Program-made: the position numbers and the translations under genes | Assembly: GCF_004152845.1 (NCBI RefSeq) | Contig: NZ_SEON01000006.1 | Coordinates: 248,001-312,000 of the forward strand | Source of the DNA: Sphingobium fuliginis | GTDB lineage: Bacteria; Pseudomonadota; Alphaproteobacteria; Sphingomonadales; Sphingomonadaceae | Direction of reading: 5' to 3' | Length of the DNA: 64,000 nucleotides | The notes under the pieces: model-generated | The model's database searches: none | What the model was told of the DNA's origin: nothing | What the model saw: the letters and a program-made list of their open reading frames with translations, nothing else | Shown: positions 51,342 to 61,316 of the stretch, in pieces | How positions within the stretch are numbered: the first letter of the stretch is position 1 | Layout of the letters: each line of letters starts with the position of its first letter

Positions 51342-52078
51342 TGGCCGTCATCCTGCTTCAATCGCCCAAGGGGGGCACCGGCACGACTTTCCTGGCGGCC
51401 CAGCTCGCCCTGCACCTTGCCGGCAAGGGCTATGAGGTCAACGCGCTCGACTGCACCTTCCAGGATTCGCTGAAGATGCATTTCGGCTTCATGCCGGCGC
51501 AGGCCGTGCCGGAATGGGGCGCGGGCGGCGGCGAACCGCTGGTGGCCTTCGGGGTCAGCGTCATGCAGGGCCATGGCCAGAGCCGCTCCGCCGCCTTCGC
51601 GGCGCGGGTGGACCGGGAGTTCGAGCGGATGTTCGATCCCGGCCATATCTGGATCGTCGATGTCGCATCGGAGGACCGGCACCTGCTGGAACTGCTGATG
51701 CCCCGCTGCGTGCTGCATATCTGTCCCCTTCTGCCCACCGCCGCGTCGCTCGCCACGCTCAACCGCCTGAGCGAGACGGCCCCGGCGATGAAGCTGGACC
51801 GCACCGTCTTCGTCCTCAACCAGCTGGACGACCGGCAGAAGCTGTCGCGCCACAGCCACAGCTTCGTTCGCGACCTGTTCGGGGACCAGTTGCTGGCCAC
51901 CATCCGCCGCGACGAGGCCGTCAACGAAGCGCTCGCGCGGTTCGAACTCATCAGCAAATATGCGCCGCCGAGCGCCGCGTTGCAGGACCTGCGCCTGTTC
52001 GCCGACGCCGTGGAAGAGCGCATCGGACTGAAACCCGCCCCGGGAGAGGCGAACATCGAGGTTACAGGAGACGCCTGA
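51341..52078 (+). CDS. bcsQ: BcsQ, ParA/MinD-like ATPase of cellulose synthesis
   Basis: The 245-residue protein has a deviant Walker A 'PKGGTGTTFLAAQLA' (Lys of KGG is kept; GTT replaces GKT, as in known BcsQ), 'ALDCTF' and 'IWIVDVASED' (Walker B). It positions the cellulose secretion complex, typically at a cell pole. I start at ATG 51341 (the TTG 3 bases earlier is less likely). Its stop overlaps the start of the fused bcsAB by one base. Confidence 0.88.
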   Translation: MAVILLQSPKGGTGTTFLAAQLALHLAGKGYEVNALDCTFQDSLKMHFGFMPAQAVPEWGAGGGEPLVAFGVSVMQGHGQSRSAAFAARVDREFERMFDPGHIWIVDVASEDRHLLELLMPRCVLHICPLLPTAASLATLNRLSETAPAMKLDRTVFVLNQLDDRQKLSRHSHSFVRDLFGDQLLATIRRDEAVNEALARFELISKYAPPSAALQDLRLFADAVEERIGLKPAPGEANIEVTGDA

Positions 52079-55000
52079 TGTCCCTCCCTTCCCAATTCGC
52101 CCCGCAGGCCCTTCTCAGGCTTGCGGCGGGGCTCTTCGTGGCTGCCGTCGTCATCGTCGTGGTGACGGTGCCGCTCGACCTGGAATCGCAGTGGATATTC
52201 GCGCTGACCACCATGGCGGGCGTGATCCTGTTCAACCGTTCGCCCGGCAAGCGGTCGACCATCGCCATCGGCATATTGTCGCTGCTGGTATCCACCCGCT
52301 ATCTGTTCTGGCGCACGACGCACACGCTGGACTTCGACAGCCTGCCCGCGGCCCTGCTGGGCACCGGCCTTTATCTGGCGGAACTCTACGCCTGGGTCAT
52401 CCTGGTCCTGGGCCTGTTGCAGACGAGCTGGCCGCTGGACCGCCCGGTCGTGGAGATCGAGGGCGAGCCCGATCAATGGCCGGTCATCGACGTCTATATC
52501 CCCACCTATAATGAGAGCCTGGCGATAGTCCAGAACACGGTTTTCGCGGCGATGGACATGGATTATCCGCGCGACCGCTTCCACGTCTATATCCTGGACG
52601 ACGGCCGCCGCCCCGAATTCCGGGCCTTCGCGCGGCAGGCCGGCTGCGGCTACCTGACGCGGGCCGACAATCTGCACGCCAAGGCGGGCAATCTGAACGC
52701 CGCGATGAAGAAGACCGACGGGGAACTGATCGCGATCTTCGACTGCGACCACGTCCCCACCCGCGCCTTCCTGCAGATGACGGTCGGCTGGTTCCAGAAG
52801 GACGCGCGGCTGGCGCTGATGCAGACGCCGCACCATTTCTATTCGCCCGATCCGGTGCAGCGGAACCTGGGCAATGTGAAGGAACTGCCGGGCGAAGGCG
52901 ACCTGTTCTACGGCGCGGTGCAGAAGGGCAACGACCTGTGGAACGCGACCTTCTTCTGCGGGTCGTGCGCGGTCATCCGCCGATCCGCGCTGGAGCAGAC
53001 CAACGGCTTTGCCGGCGAGACGGTGACGGAGGACGCGCATACCGCGCTGAAACTGCAGCGCATGGGCTGGAACACCGCCTATATCGGCATCCGCCTGTCG
53101 GCGGGCCTCGCGACCGAGCGGCTGGTGCTGCATGTCGGCCAGCGCATCCGCTGGGCGCGCGGCATGACGCAGATCATGCGGATCGACAATCCGCTTTTCG
53201 GGCCGGGCCTGAACTGGCACCAGCGGCTTTGCTACCTGAACGCGATGCTGCATTTCCAGTTTCCGCTGCCGCGCATCGTGTTCCTGACGTCGCCGCTCGC
53301 CTATCTGATCGGCGGACAGAACATCATCCATGCGTCGGCCGCGCTGATCTTCGCCTATGCGCTGCCGCACCTGTTCATCTCCACCATGTCGAGCGAGCGC
53401 ATCCAGGGCGGCGACCGGCGGCCCTTCTGGGGCGAGATCTACGAAACGCTGCTCGCCTTCCATCTGGTGAAGCCGACGCTGTTCACGCTGCTGAACCCGC
53501 GCAAGGGCAAGTTCAACGTGACCGACAAGGGCGGCCTGCTGGACCAGACCTATTTCGACGGCACCACGGTGCGGCCGCATGTCATCACCGCGCTGCTGCT
53601 GGTGTTCGGCGTGATCTTCGGCTTCGTGAAGCTGAACTTCCCCCTCCTGTTCGACGCCCAGTGGGACACGGTGCTGCTGAACACCGCATGGGCGAGCTTC
53701 AGCCTGCTGATCCTGATCGCGGCGATTTCGGTCGCACGGGAACAGCGGCAGGTGCGCGAGAATATCCGCATCACCGCGCAAATGCCCGTGACGCTCTATT
53801 TCGACGACGGCTATGTCGTCGACGGGACGACCGTGGACATTTCATTGGGCGGGCTGGCGGCGGAGCTGCCGGACGGTTTCGCGCTCCAGGGACGCAAGGT
53901 CACGGACATCTCGCTGCCGATGGGCGACGAGACGCTGACCATTCCGGTCGACACGGTTCGCCTGGATAACGGCCGGGCCAAGCTGCGCTTCCAGCCGCTC
54001 GACATGGTGCATGCCCGTCATCTGGTGCGCGCCGTCATGGGCCGCGCCGATGCGTGGCAATCGGACAAGCCGCTGGCGCCGGTCGCCGGCCTCAAATCCA
54101 TCAGGGATATTTTCAGCGTGGGCATCGACACGATCATCGACATATGGCGCCTGCCGCGCCGCCGGAAGAAGGCGATGCGCGCCATGGCCGCCGCCGCGGC
54201 CGCCGGGGCGCTCGCCACCACTTCGGCCAATGCGGTTCCCGCCGTGCCGGCGAGCACCCCCGCCGCGGCCACGCCGGTCCCGGCGGCGGGCGGCAAGCCG
54301 CAGCGGCTGCTGCTCAAGGACCTGCAGGTCAAGAACCCCATCCGCCTCGCCGGAACGCGCGGCGAATATGGCATTCCCTTCGGCCTGCGCAGCAACCAGG
54401 TCGTGACCGGCGCCTCTCTGACCCTGGCCTTCAACTTCTCGCCCTCGCTGCTGGGCGACCTCAGCCAGATCGTCGTCCTGCTGAACGGAGAAGTGGTCAA
54501 CGCCCTGCCGCTTCGGCCTTCGGACGGCACGACGCAGACGGTGACCGTGCCGATCAACCCGGCGCTGTTCCTGCCGGGCGACAATTCGCTCAACCTACGC
54601 TTCATCGGCCATTACACCCGCGACTGCGAAGACCCCTTCCACAGCTCGCTCTGGGCCAATGTCAGCAACACGCGGTCGGTGCTGAACATCACCACCCAGT
54701 CGCTGCCGCTGAAGCCCGACCTCGCGCGCCTGCCCGCGCCCTTTTTCGACCGCAACGACAATGTGGCGCTGAAACTGCCCTTCGTCTTCGCGGGCAAGCC
54801 CACCAATGGCGAGCTGGAGGCAGCGGCCAGCACCGCATCCTGGTTCGGCGGCATGGCCAGCTATCGCGGCTATTCCTTCAAGCCCAGCTTTGGCCAGATC
54901 CCCGCCGGCAACGCCGTGCTGTTCGTGACGCCGGGCCGCCGCATTCCCGGCATCAACCTTCCCGGAGGGCCCGCCGCCACCATCATCACCAATCCGGTGG

Positions 55001-56403
55001 ACAGCGAGGGCCAGTTGCTGGTCGTCAGCGGCAGCGACGAGAAGCAGTTGAAGCAGGCGGCCGCGGCGCTCGCCATCGGACGGGGCATGCTGGGCGGGGC
55101 GAGCGCGTCGCTGGACGGCGTGCGCCTGCCCTCCTTCCCCCGCTATTCCGCGCCGCGCTGGCTGCGCACCGACCGGCCGGTGCGCCTGGGCGAGATCGTG
55201 CCGCGCTATGCCCTGCAGGGCATCGGCCTGCCGCCCGGCCCGCTCAGCGCCGGTTTCCATGTCGCGCCCGACCTGTTCTTCTGGCCGCGCCAGGGGGCCA
55301 AGCTCGACCTGCGCTACCGCTATCCGTCCGCCCCCTGGCTGGACAAGTCCCGCTCGCGCCTCGACCTGTCGATGAACGGCCAATATCTGACCACCCTGCC
55401 GCTGACCGGCGAACATTGGTGGGACAAATGGTTCGGCGGCGGACGGCCCACGGCCTATACGTCGCGCGCCGACGTCGTGCTGCCGCGCTACGACCTGTTC
55501 GGCCAGAACTCGCTGGTGTTCGACTATAATCTGCTGGTCCAGTCCAAGCAGCGCTGCGAGGGGATGCTGCCCGACAATGTGCGCGTCAGCATCTTGCCGG
55601 AAAGCTCGATCGACCTCAGCCACGCCTATCATGCGCTGCACATGCCCAATCTGGCGAGCTTCGCGGGCGGGGGCTATCCCTTCACCGTGCGGCCCGACAT
55701 GGCGGAGACGGTCGTCCTGCTGCCCGGCGATCCGACGGCCGCCGTGGTCGAGGCCTTCCTGAACGTCATGGGCCGTTTCGGGGACGCGACCGGCGCACCC
55801 GCGATCCGGGCCAGCGTCACCCGGTCGGTCGATGCCGCGCGCATGGCGGGCAAGGACATATTGGTCATCGGCCCGGTCCAGATCGCCCAGTCGGAATCGC
55901 TCTTTTCCGGCGCGCCCGTCTTCTACCAGGACGGCCGGCTGCGCGTCACCGAACGCACGCCGGTGGAGCGGGCCTTCGACCTCTTCTCCCCCTATGAGCG
56001 CAGCGACAGCGGCACGGTCGACGGCTTCTTCTCCGGGTCCGACAGCTTCAGCGGCATCGTCGGCTTCCAGTCGCCCTTCGACACCGGCCGCAGCGTCGTC
56101 GCGCTGCTGGCCAGCGATCCCGAAGCGCTGCCGGCGCTGGTCAACGGCCTCAACGACACCAGGATCAACGCGCAGGTGCAGGGCGATCTTTCGGTGGTGG
56201 ACGGCGAAGGCATGGCGAGCTTTGCGGTGGGCGACGGCTATTGGGTCGGATCGCTGCCGGTCTGGATGAAGATCGCCTATTGGATGAGCCAGCGGCCGTT
56301 CCTGATCGCCCTGGGTGGCCTGCTGGTCGCCTTCCTCATCTCCGCACCGGTCTATCTGCTGTTCAAGCGGCAGGAAACCAAGCGCCTCGAAGCGGTGAAA
56401 TGA
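52078..56403 (+). CDS. bcsAB: fused cellulose synthase BcsAB (catalytic GT2 plus periplasmic BcsB)
   Basis: The 1441-residue polyprotein joins BcsA and BcsB in one frame. BcsA (about 1-700): membrane helices, GT2 family motifs DDG (174-176), DCD (222-224), TED (317-319) and QRIRW (355-359), and a PilZ domain with RxxxR (560-564) and DISLGG (587-592), the cyclic-di-GMP site. Junction (694-720): basic RRRKK, a hydrophobic Ala run, then 'TTSANA-VPAV', a signal-peptidase-like site at about A719. BcsB (about 720-1441): 'FNFSPSLLGDLSQIVVLLNGEVV', 'YTRDCEDPFHSSLW', and a C-terminal membrane anchor ('FLIALGGLLVAFLISAPVYLLF'). BcsA polymerises glucose from UDP-glucose and extrudes it; BcsB guides the chain. 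Such fusions (AcsAB) occur in Komagataeibacter and can be processed into two chains. Confidence 0.95.
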   Translation: MSLPSQFAPQALLRLAAGLFVAAVVIVVVTVPLDLESQWIFALTTMAGVILFNRSPGKRSTIAIGILSLLVSTRYLFWRTTHTLDFDSLPAALLGTGLYLAELYAWVILVLGLLQTSWPLDRPVVEIEGEPDQWPVIDVYIPTYNESLAIVQNTVFAAMDMDYPRDRFHVYILDDGRRPEFRAFARQAGCGYLTRADNLHAKAGNLNAAMKKTDGELIAIFDCDHVPTRAFLQMTVGWFQKDARLALMQTPHHFYSPDPVQRNLGNVKELPGEGDLFYGAVQKGNDLWNATFFCGSCAVIRRSALEQTNGFAGETVTEDAHTALKLQRMGWNTAYIGIRLSAGLATERLVLHVGQRIRWARGMTQIMRIDNPLFGPGLNWHQRLCYLNAMLHFQFPLPRIVFLTSPLAYLIGGQNIIHASAALIFAYALPHLFISTMSSERIQGGDRRPFWGEIYETLLAFHLVKPTLFTLLNPRKGKFNVTDKGGLLDQTYFDGTTVRPHVITALLLVFGVIFGFVKLNFPLLFDAQWDTVLLNTAWASFSLLILIAAISVAREQRQVRENIRITAQMPVTLYFDDGYVVDGTTVDISLGGLAAELPDGFALQGRKVTDISLPMGDETLTIPVDTVRLDNGRAKLRFQPLDMVHARHLVRAVMGRADAWQSDKPLAPVAGLKSIRDIFSVGIDTIIDIWRLPRRRKKAMRAMAAAAAAGALATTSANAVPAVPASTPAAATPVPAAGGKPQRLLLKDLQVKNPIRLAGTRGEYGIPFGLRSNQVVTGASLTLAFNFSPSLLGDLSQIVVLLNGEVVNALPLRPSDGTTQTVTVPINPALFLPGDNSLNLRFIGHYTRDCEDPFHSSLWANVSNTRSVLNITTQSLPLKPDLARLPAPFFDRNDNVALKLPFVFAGKPTNGELEAAASTASWFGGMASYRGYSFKPSFGQIPAGNAVLFVTPGRRIPGINLPGGPAATIITNPVDSEGQLLVVSGSDEKQLKQAAAALAIGRGMLGGASASLDGVRLPSFPRYSAPRWLRTDRPVRLGEIVPRYALQGIGLPPGPLSAGFHVAPDLFFWPRQGAKLDLRYRYPSAPWLDKSRSRLDLSMNGQYLTTLPLTGEHWWDKWFGGGRPTAYTSRADVVLPRYDLFGQNSLVFDYNLLVQSKQRCEGMLPDNVRVSILPESSIDLSHAYHALHMPNLASFAGGGYPFTVRPDMAETVVLLPGDPTAAVVEAFLNVMGRFGDATGAPAIRASVTRSVDAARMAGKDILVIGPVQIAQSESLFSGAPVFYQDGRLRVTERTPVERAFDLFSPYERSDSGTVDGFFSGSDSFSGIVGFQSPFDTGRSVVALLASDPEALPALVNGLNDTRINAQVQGDLSVVDGEGMASFAVGDGYWVGSLPVWMKIAYWMSQRPFLIALGGLLVAFLISAPVYLLFKRQETKRLEAVK

Positions 56404-59400
56404 TCATGAAGAAGACGATCTCCATCCTCGGCCTGCCGCTGCTGGCCATCGCGACGATGCCCCTGGCGCAGGCGGAGGTGCAGGGTGTCGCCCCGCTGCT
56501 CAAGCAGGCGCGCTACTGGCAGTCCAAGGGACGCGGCGACCTGGCGCGACAGGCCTATAACCGGGTGCTGGCCATCGATCCCGCCAATGCCGAAGCGCGG
56601 CGCGGCCTTGCCGGCAATGCGCCCCAGCCCAAGGCCGCGGCCAGGCCGCAGCCTGCGCAAGCCGCCCGCCCTGCCCCTCCCGCCCAGGCGGCGGCGCAGG
56701 CCCCGGCGCGCACCGCGACCGCGCCCGCGCGCCCCACCCGTACGGACCGGGGCGGCGACGCCCGTGCCGCCGGCTTCCGCGCGCTGGAGGCCGGACAGCT
56801 CGACGCCGCGGCCGCCCGCTTCCGCACGGCGCTATCCGCCAATCCCAACGACGCCGACGCGCTGGGCGGCATGGGGATCGTGCGGCTGCGCAAGTCCGAA
56901 TTCGCGCAGGCCCGCGACCTGCTGACCCGCGCCTCGCGCATGGGGGGCGCGGGCAAATGGGCCGAGGCATTGCAGTCGGCGCGCTTCTATGCCGATTTGG
57001 ACTCCGCCCGGACTGCGCTCGACAAGGGCGACCTCGCGCAGGCGGAGCGGCTCGCCGCTGCGCTCAGCCAGTCGGACTTTCGCGACAAGGGGCCTGCGGT
57101 ATCGGTGCTGGCCAGCGTCTATGAACGACAGGGCCGCTATAATGAGGCGGCCGAACTCTACCGCCAGTTGGGCAAGGCCGGCGCTGGAGCCGCGACGGCC
57201 CAGGCCAGCGCCACCCGCAACGAGGCGCGCGCCGCCCTCGACGCAGGGGACAGCGCCCGCGCCGAACAGTTGCTGCGCGCCGCCATGGGCAATGCGCCTG
57301 ACGATCCCTGGGTCGCCTACGACCTTGCCGGGCTGCTTCAGCAGCAGGGCCGCGTGGCGGAGCAGGACGCGCTGGTCCGCCAGCTTTCCTATTCCGACAA
57401 GCCCGAACCGCTTTACGCCGCCGCGCTGATCCTGGACCGCGCGGGACGCACCGGCGATGCGCAGGCCGTCGCCGCGCGCATCCCGGAAGGGCAGCGCACG
57501 GCGGAGATGCGCAATTTCATCGCCGGCCTCGGCATATCCGCCACCATCGCTCAGGCTAAGGCCGCTGGGGCGCGGGGCGCGCAGGGCCAGGGGCTCGCCA
57601 TGTTGCGCCAGGCGTCGGAGATGCGCGGCCTGTCCGCCGACCGCATGGGCGCGCTGGCGCAGGGCATGCTGGAACTGGGCGATGCGCGCGGCGCGGGCCA
57701 GCTGGCGGCGCAGGCGCTGGACGCCCCCGCCAATGACGCCGGCGCCTATGACGCGGCGGTGCGGGTGCTGGCTCAAACCGGACAGGACGGCATCGCCATG
57801 AGCGCCGTGCAGAAGGCGTCGGCGCTGGCCGGCCCCTCGCTTCAGGGCCAACGCAGCCTTGGCAATCTGAAGGCGACGCTGGCGGCCGCGCAGGCGGACC
57901 GGATGCGGCAGGCGGGGCAGTTCGCCCCGGCCTTCGACATGTTGCAGGCGGCATGGAACGATGCGCCGGGCAATGAGGAAATCCTTTCGGCCCTGGCGCG
58001 GCTGTACCAATCGGGCGGCCTCAACGCGCAGGCGGCGCAGACCTTCCGCATGCTGCTGGCGCAGAAGCCGGCGGATCGCGACGCGATGGTGGGCCTGATC
58101 GACACGGCCAGCGCATCGGGCGACATGGAAACGGCGCGCGCCGTCACCCAGCAGGCGATCCAGATGCATCCGGCCGATTACCGGGTCTATATGGCGGCCG
58201 CCCGCATGGCCCGCACGCGCGGCAATGACGGGGACGCGGCGCGTTACCTCAAGACCGCCCGTGCGCTCTACATGCGCGAAACCGGCATGGCGCCCGGCGC
58301 CGTCATGGCGAACGGCAATCCCTTCGCGGCGGCGCCCCAATCGGCCAACCCCTTCCGCGCCATGGCCGCGCCGCAGCCGGTCAATCCGTTCGCGCTCGGC
58401 AGCAATCCCACGGCCCTGTCGGCGCCCTATGCGCCGCCCATGGGCTTTGCCCCTCAGCCGCCCGTGGGGTCAGGCTTTGGCGCGCCCGTCCCGGCTGCCA
58501 TGCCCGCCTACCCGCCCGCGCCGGGCTATGCCGCCCCCGCCGGGTTTCCCGGAATGACGGCCCCGGCGCCTTCCTACGGCAACTTGGTCTATGCCGATCA
58601 GGCCTATGCCGATCGGAACAGCGGCGTAACGAACGTCCCCGCAGATCCGGTGCTGGCGGAGATCGACCAGCAATTGCAGCAATCGGCCGACGAAAGCGGC
58701 CCGCGCGTCGACGTCGACACAGGCTATCGGTCGCGCTCGGGTGAAACGGGCCTCAGCAAATTGCGCGAAATGACTGGCAGCGCTTCCCTCTCCGCCCCCG
58801 TCGCGGGGGGCCGGGTCGGCGTCAAGGCGACGGCGGTCGTGCTGGATTCGGGCCGCCCGACCGGGTCGGGCCTCGCCCGCTTCGGCACCAACGCCACGCC
58901 CGAGGCGCAGGGGATCGTGGACGAGCAGCCGTCCCAGCTCACCAGCGCCGAAACGCAGCATCAGTCAGGCGTCGCCGTCACCGCCAGCTATGTCAGCAAG
59001 CTGCTGAAGCTGGAAGCGGGCGTCACGCCGCTGGGTTTCCCCAAGGAGCATGTCACCGGCAGGATCGAGGTGACGCCCCGCCTGTCGACCAATGCCACCG
59101 CCCGCATCTGGGCCGACCGCAAGCCCGTGACCGACAGCATCATCGCCTATGCGGGCACGGACGACCCACGCACCGGCGCCTTCTGGGGCGCTGTGATGAA
59201 GAGCGGCGGCGGCCTGTCCCTGTCCTATGACCGCAACGGCAATGGCGTCTATGCCGACGGCTCCTTCTATCATTATGACGGCACGGCGGTGCGCGACAAT
59301 GACAGCGTGGAGATCAATGCCGGCGGCTATTTGCGGGCGTGGCAGAATGCGCGCTCGGGCGTTTCCGTGGGCTTCAACGTCAATTACCAGAATTACGACA

Positions 59401-59804
59401 ACAACCAGAATTACTTCACCTACGGCCATGGCGGCTATTTCAGCCCGCAGAGCTTCCTCAGCGTCAATTTCCCGATCCGTTACTGGACGAATGACGGCCC
59501 GATGAGCATCCAGGCCAGCGTCGCGCCCGGCTATCAGAGCTACGATCAGCAGGGTGAGCCCGTCTATCCGACGGAGCCGGGCGCGCAGGGCGTGCTGGAT
59601 TTCCTCAAGAGCCAGAACAGCGACGTCCGTTCCCGTTATGACAGCATCAGCAAGACCGGCTTCGGCCTGTCGGCGGCGGGCGCGATTTCCTATCGGGTCA
59701 GCCCGAACACGCGGCTGGGCGGGGAACTGAATATCAACACTTTCGGTGAATATAAGGAGTTCAAGACACTGATCGGGCTCAAGCAGAATATCGGAGGCAA
59801 TTGA
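56400..59804 (+). CDS. bcsC: BcsC, outer-membrane cellulose exporter with TPR repeats
   Basis: The 1134-residue protein has a signal peptide ('LGLPLLAIATMPLAQA'), a long series of TPR repeats (about 40-650, e.g. 'AAARFRTALSANPNDADALGGMG'), a Pro/Ala-rich linker (about 680-760) and a C-terminal beta-barrel (from about 860, 'GVAVTASYVSKLLKLEAGVTPLGFP') ending 'GLKQNIGGN'. It conducts cellulose through the outer membrane. It overlaps the bcsAB stop by 4 bases; an ATG at 56406 is the alternative start. The stop overlaps bcsD. Confidence 0.93.
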   Translation: MIMKKTISILGLPLLAIATMPLAQAEVQGVAPLLKQARYWQSKGRGDLARQAYNRVLAIDPANAEARRGLAGNAPQPKAAARPQPAQAARPAPPAQAAAQAPARTATAPARPTRTDRGGDARAAGFRALEAGQLDAAAARFRTALSANPNDADALGGMGIVRLRKSEFAQARDLLTRASRMGGAGKWAEALQSARFYADLDSARTALDKGDLAQAERLAAALSQSDFRDKGPAVSVLASVYERQGRYNEAAELYRQLGKAGAGAATAQASATRNEARAALDAGDSARAEQLLRAAMGNAPDDPWVAYDLAGLLQQQGRVAEQDALVRQLSYSDKPEPLYAAALILDRAGRTGDAQAVAARIPEGQRTAEMRNFIAGLGISATIAQAKAAGARGAQGQGLAMLRQASEMRGLSADRMGALAQGMLELGDARGAGQLAAQALDAPANDAGAYDAAVRVLAQTGQDGIAMSAVQKASALAGPSLQGQRSLGNLKATLAAAQADRMRQAGQFAPAFDMLQAAWNDAPGNEEILSALARLYQSGGLNAQAAQTFRMLLAQKPADRDAMVGLIDTASASGDMETARAVTQQAIQMHPADYRVYMAAARMARTRGNDGDAARYLKTARALYMRETGMAPGAVMANGNPFAAAPQSANPFRAMAAPQPVNPFALGSNPTALSAPYAPPMGFAPQPPVGSGFGAPVPAAMPAYPPAPGYAAPAGFPGMTAPAPSYGNLVYADQAYADRNSGVTNVPADPVLAEIDQQLQQSADESGPRVDVDTGYRSRSGETGLSKLREMTGSASLSAPVAGGRVGVKATAVVLDSGRPTGSGLARFGTNATPEAQGIVDEQPSQLTSAETQHQSGVAVTASYVSKLLKLEAGVTPLGFPKEHVTGRIEVTPRLSTNATARIWADRKPVTDSIIAYAGTDDPRTGAFWGAVMKSGGGLSLSYDRNGNGVYADGSFYHYDGTAVRDNDSVEINAGGYLRAWQNARSGVSVGFNVNYQNYDNNQNYFTYGHGGYFSPQSFLSVNFPIRYWTNDGPMSIQASVAPGYQSYDQQGEPVYPTEPGAQGVLDFLKSQNSDVRSRYDSISKTGFGLSAAGAISYRVSPNTRLGGELNINTFGEYKEFKTLIGLKQNIGGN

Positions 59805-60280
59805 TGTTGTTCGTGAAGGATTTCCCGGTGGCGGGCAATCAGGACATCGCCATGCTCGCATCCGGCGGGGAGGCCGCCCAGCGCTTCGTCAGCCTGATCC
59901 TCGGCGAAATCGCCTCCGCCGCCACGGCGGAACAGATGCAGGGCTTTTTCCGCGCGGTCGGCGCGCGGCTTGCCAAAAGCCATCCGATCGTCAATGCCAA
60001 GGATATGGACAGGCTGACCCAGCACGGCAACATGGTCTGGGACAGGCTGCATTGGGGCAGCGTCCGATTCGAACTGGACGATGAAGGAATCGACATCTTC
60101 CATGACGGCCTGCCCGAAAGGCTGGAGGGCGATGCCGACGGCATATGGGCCGGAGTCGCCCCCTTCATCCTGGAGGGAGCCTATGACGCATGGTTCCGGC
60201 AGATGGGCAGCGGGGAACGGCTCAGCACCCGGATTTCACGCAGCCAGGGCGGGCATATCGAACTGCGTCATGGGATTTGA
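59804..60280 (+). CDS. bcsD: BcsD, periplasmic cellulose-synthase subunit D
   Basis: The 158-residue protein has the BcsD pattern 'ILGEIASAATAEQMQGFFRAVGARLAKSHPI' and 'FILEGAYDAWFRQMGSGERL'. In Komagataeibacter BcsD forms an octamer that gathers several glucan chains and is needed for crystalline cellulose ribbons. Its presence points to a type I operon making organised fibres. There is no signal peptide, as usual for this protein. The start shares a base with the bcsC stop. Confidence 0.88.
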   Translation: MLFVKDFPVAGNQDIAMLASGGEAAQRFVSLILGEIASAATAEQMQGFFRAVGARLAKSHPIVNAKDMDRLTQHGNMVWDRLHWGSVRFELDDEGIDIFHDGLPERLEGDADGIWAGVAPFILEGAYDAWFRQMGSGERLSTRISRSQGGHIELRHGI

Positions 60281-61292
60281 ACGGCGGACGGTCCTGACCG
60301 CCCTCGCCTTTGCCCTGACGACCGGCTGCGCCCGCGCCAAGTCCTCCGCCAAATCCATGGATGGCCTGATGCTCGATCCCGCGCTCTGGCAGGGCTACAA
60401 GGCCCGCTTCCTGGCGCCAGAAGGCCGGATCGTCGACAATGGCAATGGCGGCGTCGGCCATAGCGAGGGTCAGGGCTACGGCATGGCGCTGGCGCAGGCG
60501 GCGGGCGACAGCGCGGCCTTCGACGTCATGGCGCGCTGGACCGCCCAGACGCTGTTGCGCAAGGACATGGCGCTGCATAGCTGGCGCTACACGCCCGGCC
60601 GCGCCGATCCGGTGGCCGATCCCAACAATGCGACCGACGGCGACCTGCTGATCGCCTGGGCGCTGCTGATGGCGGGTCGCCGCTGGGGCAAGGCGGATTA
60701 TCTGCAGCAGTCGGCAGCGGTCCGGGGCGCGGTCGCGCAGAAGCTGATCGTGCAGCGCCACGGCTTCACCCTGCTGCTGCCCGGCCTTGTCGGCTTCGCC
60801 AAGGCGGATCGAGTGATCGTCAACCCCTCTTATTATGTCTGGCCGGCGATCGACGCCTTCGCCCGGCTGGAACCGCGCGTCTGGGGTCCGTTGGCCGCCG
60901 ATGGGCTGAAGATCCTGAAGGCCGCGCGCTTCGGCCCCTCCGGCCTTCCCGCCGACTGGCTCGACATCAAGGGCAAGGGCGTGGTCGAACCGGCGGAGGG
61001 ACGCGATCCGGTCTTCGGCTTCGAAGGCATCCGCGTGCCGCTCTACTGCCTGATGAGCGGGCGGCGGAGCGCTTGCGACTCGATCGCGCGCTATTGGCTC
61101 GCCCTCGTGCGCGCGGGCAGGCCGCTGCCCGCCTGGGTGAATGTGGTCACGGGCGAAACCGCGCCCTATGCGCTCTCCGCCGGCGCCACCGCCATCGCCG
61201 GACGCCTGCTGAACCGCAACCTGCCGGCCGCCGCCGCCGATCAGGACTATTATGCCGCGACGCTGGGACTGATGAACCAGATGCGGATTTGA
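60270..61292 (+). CDS. bcsZ: BcsZ, periplasmic endo-1,4-beta-glucanase (GH8)
   Basis: The 340-residue exported enzyme (leader 'TVLTALAFALTTGCARA') has GH8 motifs: the proton-donor glutamate E66 in 'GVGHSEGQGYGM' and acid residues D123/D125 in 'NATDGDLLIAWAL', plus 'NPSYYVWPAI'. It trims stray cellulose in the periplasm. It overlaps bcsD by 11 bases. The Cys of 'TTGC' is not in an ideal lipobox. It closes the operon; no bcsE, bcsF or bcsG follows. Confidence 0.9.
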   Translation: MGFERRTVLTALAFALTTGCARAKSSAKSMDGLMLDPALWQGYKARFLAPEGRIVDNGNGGVGHSEGQGYGMALAQAAGDSAAFDVMARWTAQTLLRKDMALHSWRYTPGRADPVADPNNATDGDLLIAWALLMAGRRWGKADYLQQSAAVRGAVAQKLIVQRHGFTLLLPGLVGFAKADRVIVNPSYYVWPAIDAFARLEPRVWGPLAADGLKILKAARFGPSGLPADWLDIKGKGVVEPAEGRDPVFGFEGIRVPLYCLMSGRRSACDSIARYWLALVRAGRPLPAWVNVVTGETAPYALSAGATAIAGRLLNRNLPAAAADQDYYAATLGLMNQMRI

Positions 61293-61316
61293 GCGGTTTT
61301 CCGGGGTGGATTGCGG

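Noticed and set aside
51341..51400. Apparent defect in the BcsQ Walker A motif (GTT for GKT)
   Set aside because: As far as I recall this substitution also occurs in established BcsQ proteins, so it is not evidence of a broken gene.
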